Below are positions 1 through 6,162 of a stretch of 17,477 nt of DNA, piece by piece. Below the pieces are notes generated by a model. It saw nothing but the letters and a program-made list of their open reading frames with translations. It was not told the DNA's origin and made no database searches. A program made the position numbers and the translations under genes. Origin of the DNA: an uncultured Odoribacter sp. (lineage in GTDB: Bacteria > Bacteroidota > Bacteroidia > Bacteroidales > Marinifilaceae); the NCBI GenBank assembly GCA_934725835.1, contig CAKVCR010000023.1, positions 1-17,477 on the forward strand, read 5' to 3'. The first letter of the stretch is position 1, and every line of letters begins with the position of its first letter.

Positions 1-74
1 GTCCCGAACAGCAATTTGAAGCCGAAATCCGTGTACGGATTGATGTAACGATCTTGAAGTCCTTCTGTTCCCAT
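1..74 (-). CDS. Rpn/PD-(D/E)XK nuclease-family (transposase-like) protein, N-terminal fragment
   Basis: Reading the minus strand from an ATG at 74-72 gives 24 complete codons that run off the left edge: MGTEGLQDRYINPYTDFGFK and then LLFG. An opening of the form 'R(Y/F)xNPxTDFGFKxLFG' is typical of the Rpn family of recombination-promoting nucleases / putative transposases (PD-(D/E)XK fold), which is very common in Bacteroides and often present in many copies. Only the N-terminus is visible, so the catalytic residues cannot be checked and I cannot say whether the gene is intact. A TAnnTTTG -7 element on the same strand at 105-98 supports this start. The gene is divergent from the lipoprotein pair to its right. 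The family call rests on this short motif alone. Confidence 0.6.
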   Translation of the reverse strand, partial: MGTEGLQDRYINPYTDFGFKLLFG

Positions 75-97
75 AATACTATCCCAATTTAACAATA

Positions 98-105
98 CAA
101 ATTTA
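98..105 (-). promoter_or_regulatory. Candidate -7 promoter element for the Rpn-like gene
   Basis: CAAATTTA on the plus strand reads TAAATTTG on the minus strand, a full match to the Bacteroides sigma-ABfr -7 consensus TAnnTTTG. It lies 23 bp upstream of the minus-strand ATG at 74. A CAAA (TTTG on the minus strand) occurs at 130-133, but its 24-bp spacing is longer than the usual 19-21, so the -33 element is doubtful. Confidence 0.4.
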
Positions 106-234
106 ATAAATCTTCCGATACTAACCTAACAAACACCCTTCTCTTTTCACATTTTCTGGTATATCACTGTCTTTTACTTCAAAAAAACCGCCTCAAAAAA
201 CCACCTTATTATAGGCTATTTATAAAAAATTAAT

Positions 235-242
235 TACATTTG
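235..242 (+). promoter_or_regulatory. Candidate -7 promoter element of the first lipoprotein gene
   Basis: TACATTTG matches TAnnTTTG and is followed by CA, as is the equivalent element of the second paralogue at 1377-1384. It lies 50 bp upstream of the preferred ATG at 293. No clear TTTG or TTG -33 element is seen about 20 bp upstream. The rest of 75-286 is AT-rich and shows no gene. Confidence 0.45.
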
Positions 243-292
243 CATTGTAAAACAAATTATCGAACATTATAAACAGAAAAAAAAAGATGAAC

Positions 293-1117
293 ATGAAAAA
301 ACTTTTAGCAGCAATGATTCTGGTGGTAATTGCTTTTACCGCTTGCAACAAAGACGATGACCAAGGTGAATATACTCCCCAAAAACCGGCGGCAATATTT
401 GCCGGCAAACTACTGAAAACTTTCGATGAAGATTACGTATACAAATACGACCATCTTGGTCGGTGCACCCAAATAAAGATCTCCTCAGAGAATAGCGTTA
501 AAATCAATTACGACAAAGGCATGATTTCAATCGAAGGGAATCCTATGTCGGTTGAATTCAACAAACAGGGTTACATCAAAGCATTCTCGGTAGACATCAA
601 CGAGGAAGATGTACAAGCCACCATGACAGGAACTTTCAACTACGACAAGACAGGACGACTATCAGTCGCCACCCTCACACTTAACAGCGTAGCAAAGAAA
701 GACGGCAAAGAGCATGTGGAAAATTTTGTCGCAGAGAACATCTATACTTGGGAGAATAACAATCTGAAAAGCTGCAAAAATAGAGCCCAAAAGGTTTCAG
801 ATGGAAAGACAGTGAGCGAAAATGGTCCTTCATTCAGCTTTACATACGGAGATGTACCCAACAAAGCCGGTCAAAATATTTATGCGCACAGTATATGTAC
901 AAACGGACTCTACCCGGCACTTGATTTATTAGGACAAATCGGTCTGCTCGGCAAAGCGAGTGCCCATTTCCCGACTAAACTCATAATTACAGGTGACCAG
1001 ATTAAGCCAAGGGAAGCAGAACTTCGCTACGAGCTGAACGAGGACGGAACCATCAAAACAGAATTCCACGATGAAAGAGAGTATGAGTATACATACACAA
1101 CCATCGGAGGCGAATAA
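293..1117 (+). CDS. DUF4595-like lipoprotein, paralogue 1
   Basis: This is a 274-aa lipoprotein of unknown function. From the ATG at 293 the signal peptide is MKKLLAAMILVVIAFTAC with lipidated Cys18. A second in-frame ATG lies 6 bp upstream at 287; I prefer 293 because it aligns exactly with the start of the downstream paralogue. The mature protein opens CNKDDDQ, an acidic run right after the Cys that resembles the lipoprotein export signal described for surface lipoproteins of Bacteroidota, so outer-surface display is inferred. The body carries beta-hairpin-like repeats related to YD repeats, such as YKYDHLGR, VEFNKQGYIK, FNYDKTGR, YTWENNNL and LNEDGTI. It also has the conserved block LLGQIGLLGKASAHFPTKL, as in the DUF4595 lipoproteins of gut Bacteroides. 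The family name is from memory of the pattern; no enzymatic motif is visible. It sits in tandem with a close paralogue. Confidence 0.8.
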   Translation: MKKLLAAMILVVIAFTACNKDDDQGEYTPQKPAAIFAGKLLKTFDEDYVYKYDHLGRCTQIKISSENSVKINYDKGMISIEGNPMSVEFNKQGYIKAFSVDINEEDVQATMTGTFNYDKTGRLSVATLTLNSVAKKDGKEHVENFVAENIYTWENNNLKSCKNRAQKVSDGKTVSENGPSFSFTYGDVPNKAGQNIYAHSICTNGLYPALDLLGQIGLLGKASAHFPTKLIITGDQIKPREAELRYELNEDGTIKTEFHDEREYEYTYTTIGGE

Positions 1118-1148
1118 AGCAAAGGAAGCATAATAACACATCTATATC

Positions 1149-1187
1149 AGACAAGTATCCGCCTTTGACGGGTACTTGTTTTTTTTA
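1149..1187 (+). terminator. Rho-independent terminator after lipoprotein 1
   Basis: ACAAGTA (1151-1157) pairs with TACTTGT (1173-1179). The stem continues inward with T1158-G1172 as a wobble and CCG/CGG (1159-1161 with 1169-1171), and the loop is CCTTTGA (1162-1168). A run of eight T (1179-1186) follows. The same ACAAGTA/TACTTGT arms recur in the terminator of the second paralogue, which suggests the terminator was duplicated with the gene. Confidence 0.85.
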
Positions 1188-1228
1188 TCCCCCTCGTCCC
1201 TCCCGCTCATTCATAACACATTTATATA

Positions 1229-1310
1229 TCAAATAGTAGTCAAAGATATATCAAAGATAAGCTCCGAATATATTTGACTTATCCTTGCATACTCTTTAAA
1301 TACTATTTGA
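1229..1310 (+). repeat. Imperfect inverted repeat, two 33-nt arms, between the lipoprotein genes
   Basis: The left arm 1229-1261 (begins TCAAATAGTA, ends GATAAG) aligns without gaps to the reverse complement of the right arm 1278-1310 (CTTATC to TACTATTTGA) with 25 of 33 positions matching by hand count. The outer 10 bp match perfectly. The central loop 1262-1277 is 16 nt. There is no T run after it, so it is not a normal terminator. It could be a degenerate MITE or other mobile-element relic, an operator region, or an RNA structure. Together with the terminator at 1149 and the promoter at 1354-1384 it accounts for most of the 313-bp spacer 1118-1430; nothing coding is seen there. Confidence 0.6.
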
Positions 1311-1353
1311 GTATAGGAAAAATAAAGGAGATACCATTTAATTTAAACAACGG

Positions 1354-1384
1354 TTGTTTTTATTACTTAAATTTCTTATTTTTG
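1354..1384 (+). promoter_or_regulatory. Bacteroides-type promoter of the second lipoprotein gene
   Basis: TTG at 1354-1356 (within GTTGTTTTT) is the -33 element and TATTTTTG at 1377-1384 is the -7 element, 20 bp apart, which fits the sigma-ABfr consensus. The leader to the ATG at 1431 is AT-rich. It shares TTTGCA and CAAATTAT with the leader of the first paralogue. Confidence 0.7.
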
Positions 1385-1430
1385 CAACACAGACAATCAA
1401 ATTATAAAACCCAATAAAAACAAAACGAAT

Positions 1431-2231
1431 ATGAAAAAGTTTTTAGCAGTAATGATTCTGGCCGTATTCGCATTCACCGCCTGCAACAACGATGACGAAA
1501 AAGACAACTACATTCCCCGAAAAGCAGTGACAACATTCGCCGGGAAACTACTGAAACAATGCAACGATTTCAATTATGAATACGACAAACTCGGTCGGTG
1601 CATTACAATGAAGGCAGGCAAGGATTTAATATTTCAGTTTGATTACGATAAAAGCACCATTTGGAATGAAGTGTGGGGTGATATCAAATTTAACAAACAG
1701 GGATATATTAAAGAAATCAAAGCGGAAGCCAAAGTCGGAGATATAGAAGGTAGCCTTTTATATACTTTCAACTACAATACCGCAGGACAAATAATATTAT
1801 ACAATGCACATGTCTTGACAAAAAAAACATCAGGCGAAGAAAAAACCGAGATAACAATCTCCTTTAGCTGGGAGAACAACAATCTGGTATACATTGCCAA
1901 GGAAGAAAAAGCAACATCTAACGGAGTGACAGAATTTGAATCCAACAAAACATACCACTTCACATACGGAAACGAGCCGAACAAGCTCGGTCAGAATCTT
2001 CGGGCGCAAAGTTACTTCGATTATGGTGGCTTAGATCTTCTAATGCAAATAGGTTTGCTCGGCAAAGCAAGTGCCCAATTCCCCACTCGTTACAAAGCAG
2101 TCAATAAAGAGGGAGTAACTAAGGAGGATTTTGACATACAATATAAGTTGAATGAGGACGGAACTATCGATGTCGAGACCATCGACGGCGATGATTATAA
2201 ATATTCGTACACGACCTTCGAAGGCAAATAA
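1431..2231 (+). CDS. DUF4595-like lipoprotein, paralogue 2
   Basis: A 266-aa lipoprotein and tandem paralogue of the gene at 293. The signal peptide is MKKFLAVMILAVFAFTAC with lipidated Cys18, followed by CNNDDEKD, again an acidic stretch consistent with surface export. It shares with its neighbour the segment TFAGKLLKQ, the YD-like units YEYDKLGRC, KFNKQGYIK, FNYNTAGQI and SWENNNLVYI, the block LLMQIGLLGKASAQFPTR, and the C-terminal YKLNEDGTI and YTTFEGK. The middle (about residues 55-140) and the tail before the stop have diverged most. The difference in length comes from small indels, not domain loss. It has its own promoter and terminator, so the two copies can be regulated separately. 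Function is unknown; a structural or binding role at the cell surface is only an inference. Confidence 0.8.
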   Translation: MKKFLAVMILAVFAFTACNNDDEKDNYIPRKAVTTFAGKLLKQCNDFNYEYDKLGRCITMKAGKDLIFQFDYDKSTIWNEVWGDIKFNKQGYIKEIKAEAKVGDIEGSLLYTFNYNTAGQIILYNAHVLTKKTSGEEKTEITISFSWENNNLVYIAKEEKATSNGVTEFESNKTYHFTYGNEPNKLGQNLRAQSYFDYGGLDLLMQIGLLGKASAQFPTRYKAVNKEGVTKEDFDIQYKLNEDGTIDVETIDGDDYKYSYTTFEGK

Positions 2232-2275
2232 AGACAAAAGATTCCATAAGAAGCAGAACATCACACAATTAGCAT

Positions 2276-2317
2276 AAAACAAGTATTCGATTTTTCAATG
2301 AATACTTGTTTTTTTAT
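2276..2317 (+). terminator. Rho-independent terminator after lipoprotein 2
   Basis: A perfect 13-bp stem: AAAACAAGTATTC (2276-2288) pairs with GAATACTTGTTTT (2300-2312), with an 11-nt loop. The 3' arm merges into a run of T up to 2315. The core ACAAGTA/TACTTGT equals that of the terminator at 1149. The TTG at 2306-2308 inside the 3' arm is also placed to serve as the -33 element of the next promoter. Confidence 0.85.
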
Positions 2318-2335
2318 TTATTTGTAGTACCTTTA
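2306..2335 (+). promoter_or_regulatory. Candidate promoter of the etfBA-acd operon
   Basis: TTG at 2306-2308 is 19 bp from TACCTTTA at 2328-2335, a near match to TAnnTTTG (A in place of the last G). The -33 element overlaps the 3' arm of the preceding terminator. The leader then holds a short hairpin GCAATT-aaa-AATTGC (2348-2362) about 25 bp before the etfB ATG. Moderate to low confidence because the -7 match is imperfect. Confidence 0.4.
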
Positions 2336-2387
2336 CCTCTTTGAAGCGCAATTAAAAATTGCTTATTGTAATTTAATATTATAACAC

Positions 2388-3260
2388 ATGAAAGGACTGA
2401 AAATTGTCGTTCTCGCCAAGCAAGTTCCCGACACAAGAAACGTGGGGAAAGATGCGATGAAAGCTGACGGAACTGTAAACAGAGCAGCACTGCCTGCTAT
2501 TTTTAACCCTGAAGACTTGAATGCTCTTGAACAGGCATTGAGATTAAAAGATAAGATTGAAGGCACCACGGTACACATTCTGACCATGGGTCCGGGACGT
2601 GCCGCAGAAGTAATCCGCGAAGCGATGTTCCGCGGAGCTGACGGCGGTTATTTATTGTCAGACCGTGCTTTTGCCGGTTCGGACACCTTGGCAACGTCCT
2701 ATGCATTGGCTTGTGCCCTGCGCAACCTGAATGCCGACCTGCTGATATGCGGACGCCAGGCAATCGACGGAGATACCGCACAGGTGGGGCCGCAGGTGGC
2801 TGAAAAGCTGGGATTGCCCCAAGTGACGTATGCAGAGGAGATATTGGAATGCACAGACAGCAAAATGACCATCAAACGCCGTCTGGAAAGAGGGATTGAA
2901 GTAGTGGAATGTCCGGTGCCCTGCGTGGTGACCGTAAACGGTTCTGCAGCACCCTGCCGTCCGCGCAACGCACGCCGCGTGATGAAATACAAATATGCCA
3001 AGGCTGCACAGGAATTGCAAGACGTGGACGAGGACTATATGTCGCTGCTGAACGAACGTCCCTATCTGAAAATCACAGAATGGAGCGTAAACGACATCAC
3101 CTGCGACCCGCAGGAGCTGGGTTTGAGCGGTTCGCCGACCAAAGTGAAGAACATTGAGAATGTTGTTTTCCAGGCTAAGGAAGCAAAAGTGCTGGAACCG
3201 GGCGACGAGGCCATCGATGCCATGATGAAAGAATTGATTATCAACCACACAATAGGATAA
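2388..3260 (+). CDS. etfB: Electron transfer flavoprotein, beta subunit
   Basis: EtfB (290 aa, slightly longer than the usual 250-265) pairs with EtfA to form a flavoprotein that moves electrons between acyl-CoA dehydrogenases and other carriers in the cytoplasm. The N-terminal nucleotide-binding (adenine nucleotide alpha hydrolase-like) fold starts KIVVLAKQVPDT (residues 5-16), followed by NPEDLNALEQALRLKD (40-55). The block CGRQAIDGDTAQVGPQVAE (121-139) is the AMP/FAD phosphate-binding loop. KQVPDT and GRQAIDGDTAQVGPQ are the forms found in Etfs of anaerobes, including electron-bifurcating ones, whereas the mitochondrial form has KRVIDY. It is the first gene of a three-gene operon: its TAA is separated by 1 bp from the etfA ATG. 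Whether it binds a bifurcating second FAD is inferred from these motifs and not shown. Confidence 0.93.
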   Translation: MKGLKIVVLAKQVPDTRNVGKDAMKADGTVNRAALPAIFNPEDLNALEQALRLKDKIEGTTVHILTMGPGRAAEVIREAMFRGADGGYLLSDRAFAGSDTLATSYALACALRNLNADLLICGRQAIDGDTAQVGPQVAEKLGLPQVTYAEEILECTDSKMTIKRRLERGIEVVECPVPCVVTVNGSAAPCRPRNARRVMKYKYAKAAQELQDVDEDYMSLLNERPYLKITEWSVNDITCDPQELGLSGSPTKVKNIENVVFQAKEAKVLEPGDEAIDAMMKELIINHTIG

Positions 3261-3261
3261 T

Positions 3262-4281
3262 ATGAATAGTGTATTTGTATATTGCGAAATAGAAGAGGGA
3301 ATCGTTGCCGATGTGAGCCTGGAATTGCTGACCAAAGGTCGTACCCTTGCCACCGAACTGGGTGTAAAACTGGAAGCTGTCGTTTTGGGCAGCGATTTGA
3401 AAGGCGTTGAGAAACAGGTGTTCCCTTACGGAGTGGACGTTTTATGGGTAGGCGATGACAAACGCCTGTATCCGTACACCACCCTGCCCCATGCCTCTAT
3501 CTTAGTGAACCTGTTCAAACAGGAGCATCCGCAGATTGCATTTATGGGAGCCTCCAGCATCGGCCGCGACTTAGGTCCCCGCGTATCTTCCGCCCTGCAC
3601 AGCGGTCTGACAGCCGACTGTACCAGTCTGGAAATCGGAGATTATGAAGACAAGAAAAACGAGAAAGTATATAACAATCTGCTGTATCAGATCCGTCCGG
3701 CATTCGGCGGTAACATTGTCGCTACAATCGTGAACCCGGAATGCCGTCCGCAGATGGCGACAGTGCGTGAGGGCGTAATGAAAAAAGAGATTTTCGATGC
3801 CAACCACCAGGGCGAAGTGAAAGCCATCGACGTAAACAAATTCACCGCTCCGGAAGATTTCATCGTGCACGTAATCGAGCGCCACATGGAGAAATCCAAG
3901 GTAAACTTGAAAGCAGCTCCGATAATCGTTGCCGGCGGATACGGCGTAGGCTCAAAAGAGAACTTCCAGCTACTGCATGAACTGGCAGACGTATTGGGCG
4001 GCGAAGTGGGAGCTTCCCGTGCAGCGGTAGATGCCGGATTCTGCGAACATGAACGCCAGATCGGACAGACCGGTACGACAGTACGCCCGAAGCTGTATAT
4101 CGCTTGCGGTATTTCAGGCCAGATTCAGCACACTGCAGGAATGGAGGAATCAGCAATGGTCATCGCCATCAACACTGACAGCAATGCCCCCATCAACAAA
4201 TTTGCAGACTACGTCATCACCGGCGATTTGAATGTAGTGATTCCGAAGATGATACAGTATTATAAGAAAAACAGTAAGTAA
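3262..4281 (+). CDS. etfA: Electron transfer flavoprotein, alpha subunit
   Basis: EtfA, 339 aa, a normal length with no N-terminal ferredoxin extension. The N-terminal half is the Etf alpha/beta domain (for example FMGASSIGRDLGPRVSSAL). The C-terminal FAD domain carries EVGASRAAVDAGF (248-260), HERQIGQTGTTVRPKLYIA (263-281) and CGISGQIQHTAGM (282-294), the residues that wrap FAD, then AINTDSNAPINKFADYVITGD. The HERQIGQTGTTV and CGISGxIQH pattern is that of the anaerobe / bifurcation-capable class. It starts 1 bp after the etfB stop (TAATATG) and ends 14 bp before the acyl-CoA dehydrogenase, so the three are almost certainly translated from one mRNA. Together with EtfB it would be the electron partner of the dehydrogenase downstream. 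Confidence 0.94.
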   Translation: MNSVFVYCEIEEGIVADVSLELLTKGRTLATELGVKLEAVVLGSDLKGVEKQVFPYGVDVLWVGDDKRLYPYTTLPHASILVNLFKQEHPQIAFMGASSIGRDLGPRVSSALHSGLTADCTSLEIGDYEDKKNEKVYNNLLYQIRPAFGGNIVATIVNPECRPQMATVREGVMKKEIFDANHQGEVKAIDVNKFTAPEDFIVHVIERHMEKSKVNLKAAPIIVAGGYGVGSKENFQLLHELADVLGGEVGASRAAVDAGFCEHERQIGQTGTTVRPKLYIACGISGQIQHTAGMEESAMVIAINTDSNAPINKFADYVITGDLNVVIPKMIQYYKKNSK

Positions 4282-4295
4282 TCAACACTTGAACT

Positions 4296-6002
4296 ATGGC
4301 TAATTTTTATACTGATAACGAAGATATAAAATTCCATCTCGGTCATTCGCTGATGGAGAAGATTGTTGCCTTGAAAGAACGCAACTATACGGAAGCACAA
4401 CAATATGAAGGAGCACCGCGCGATTTTGAAGACGCAATTGACAATTATGACAAGGTGTTGGAAATTGTAGGAGAAATCTGCGGCGACGTGATTGCCGTGA
4501 ACGCAGAGTCGGTGGATGCCGAAGGTCCTCAGGTGGTTGACGGGCACGTAAAATACGCTGCGGGCACCCAACAGAATATCGACATCATCAACCAAGCCGG
4601 CTTGAACGGTATTTCACTGCCCCGTAAATATAACGGGCTGAACTTCCCGATTACCCCGTTTATCATGGCTGCCGAGATTGTATCCCGTGCGGATGCAGGA
4701 TTGCAGAACATCTGGGGTTTGCAAGACTGTGCTGAAACTATCAATGAATTTGCCAGCGAGGAGCAGAAAGCAAAATATCTGCCGCGCGTATGTGCAGGCG
4801 AAACCTGTGCAATGGCATTGACAGAACCGGATGCGGGTTCCGACTTGCAGGCTGTGCAACTGAAGGCCACCTACAATGAGGCTGACGGACAGTGGTATCT
4901 GAACGGTGTGAAACGCTTCATTACCAACGGAGACGGACATATCTCACTGGTATTGGCACGCTCGGAAGAGGGCACCAACGACGGACGCGGATTGTCTATG
5001 TTTATCTATGACCGCAACAACGATGCCGTGACAGTGCGCCGCATTGAGAACAAATTGGGTATCAAAGGTTCGCCAACCTGCGAATTGGTATTCAAGAACG
5101 CACCGGCAGAATTAGTCGGCGAGCGCAAGATGGGATTAATCAAATACGTTATGGCGCTGATGAACGCCGCCCGTCTGGGTATCGGCGGACAATCGGTGGG
5201 TATCGCAGAAGCCGCATACCGCGAGGGTCTGAAATATGCCCAGGAACGCAAGCAGTTCGGCAAAGCTATCATTGAGTTCCCTGCAGTATATGAAATGCTG
5301 GCGCACATGGAAGCCAAACTGCACGGTATCCGCTCTGTATTGTACGAAACAGCCCGCTTTGTGGATATGTACAAGACATACTACCATATCTCCAAGGAGA
5401 GAGCATTAGACAAGGAAGAACGCAACGAGATGAAGGAGTACCAGAAACTGGCAGATATCTATACTCCGCTCCAGAAACTGTTCGCCAGCGAATATGCCAA
5501 TGAAATCACTTATGATTCATTGCAGATACACGGCGGTTCGGGTTTCATGAAAGACTATCCTATCCAGCGTTATGTCCGCGATGCACGTATCACCAATATC
5601 TACGAGGGTACATCGCAATTGCAGGTTGTAGCAGCTATCCGTGGCGTCACCACCGGACAGTATGCCAAGCATATCCGCGAAGTGTATGAGAAAGCAGCCA
5701 TTGCACCGGAACACGAATATCTGCGTGACAAACTGAAAGCCATGACTGCACAACTGGAGGCAGCAACGGCTACTGTAAATGCTGCAGGCAACAGTGAGTA
5801 TACTGATTTCCATGCACGCCGTCTGGTAGAGATTGCAGGATACACCATCATCGGTTATCTGTTGCTGGCAGATGCCCAGAGATGCGAGAAGTATCTGAAG
5901 TCGGCAGAGATTTTCATCCACTACGGAGAATCCAAGGTGGCTGCACATGCCAACTTTATCAACAGCTTCAATCCTGACAACTTAGGAAAATACAAGAAGT
6001 AG
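4296..6002 (+). CDS. Acyl-CoA dehydrogenase, long form with C-terminal extension
   Basis: A FAD-dependent acyl-CoA dehydrogenase of 568 aa, longer than the classical 380-aa SCAD/MCAD type. The usual order is visible: helical N-terminus, flavin/substrate segment MALTEPDAGSDLQAVQLKAT, beta domain with VKRFITNGD, and C-terminal helical domain with NAARLGIGGQSVGIAEAAY, ERKQFGKAI, LQIHGGSGFMKDYPIQRYVR and IYEGTSQLQ. Glu437 in IYEGT aligns with the catalytic base of SCAD/MCAD. About residues 355-395 form a charged helical insertion (SKERALDKEERNEMKEYQKL). The last ~110 residues form an extra helical domain, as in AidB/DmdC-like members. It is the last gene of the etf operon. The substrate cannot be told from sequence; short-chain acyl- or enoyl-CoA chemistry is plausible, in either the oxidative or the reductive direction. 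Confidence 0.9.
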   Translation: MANFYTDNEDIKFHLGHSLMEKIVALKERNYTEAQQYEGAPRDFEDAIDNYDKVLEIVGEICGDVIAVNAESVDAEGPQVVDGHVKYAAGTQQNIDIINQAGLNGISLPRKYNGLNFPITPFIMAAEIVSRADAGLQNIWGLQDCAETINEFASEEQKAKYLPRVCAGETCAMALTEPDAGSDLQAVQLKATYNEADGQWYLNGVKRFITNGDGHISLVLARSEEGTNDGRGLSMFIYDRNNDAVTVRRIENKLGIKGSPTCELVFKNAPAELVGERKMGLIKYVMALMNAARLGIGGQSVGIAEAAYREGLKYAQERKQFGKAIIEFPAVYEMLAHMEAKLHGIRSVLYETARFVDMYKTYYHISKERALDKEERNEMKEYQKLADIYTPLQKLFASEYANEITYDSLQIHGGSGFMKDYPIQRYVRDARITNIYEGTSQLQVVAAIRGVTTGQYAKHIREVYEKAAIAPEHEYLRDKLKAMTAQLEAATATVNAAGNSEYTDFHARRLVEIAGYTIIGYLLLADAQRCEKYLKSAEIFIHYGESKVAAHANFINSFNPDNLGKYKK

Positions 6003-6026
6003 TACCGGAACGGGCAATATATCGGG

Positions 6027-6067
6027 AGACGCCTTTTCTTAAAAAATAGAAAAGGCGTCTTCTTTTT
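6027..6067 (+). terminator. Rho-independent terminator after the etf-acd operon
   Basis: A perfect 13-bp stem AGACGCCTTTTCT (6027-6039) / AGAAAAGGCGTCT (6048-6060), 8-nt loop, followed by TCTTTTT. It closes the etfB-etfA-acd transcription unit. Confidence 0.9.
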
Positions 6068-6121
6068 ACTCAATTTTTCGTTAAACTATTATTGTTTTTC
6101 AACATATCGCAACGAAATGAG

Positions 6122-6129
6122 TACCTTTA
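6122..6129 (+). promoter_or_regulatory. Candidate -7 element of the tricorn-like protease gene
   Basis: TACCTTTA, 33 bp upstream of the ATG at 6163, resembles TAnnTTTG with a final A, as does the etfB element at 2328. A T-rich TTTTTC lies about 21 bp upstream; the nearest TTG (6092-6094) is too far away (27 bp). Weak evidence. Confidence 0.3.
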
Positions 6130-6162
6130 GTGCACGAAATTTCATAAACTAAACGTAATAAA

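Noticed and set aside
287..292. Earlier ATG of lipoprotein 1
   Set aside because: It is possible, but the start at 293 aligns residue for residue with the start of the tandem paralogue, so I use that one.
2348..2362. Hairpin GCAATT-aaa-AATTGC in the etfB leader as a riboswitch or attenuator
   Set aside because: It is only a 6-bp AT-rich stem, with no conserved aptamer-like elements and no T run, so I mention it only as part of the leader.
2658..3353. 231-aa minus-strand open frame antisense to etfB
   Set aside because: It lies opposite clear etfB coding sequence, has an unlikely composition (many His, Cys, Phe, Gln), and matches no motif. Long antisense frames arise from the codon use of this operon.
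5517..5948. 143-aa minus-strand open frame antisense to the acyl-CoA dehydrogenase gene
   Set aside because: It is fully inside a recognised gene, Cys-rich with no motif, and without a promoter or neighbour supporting it.
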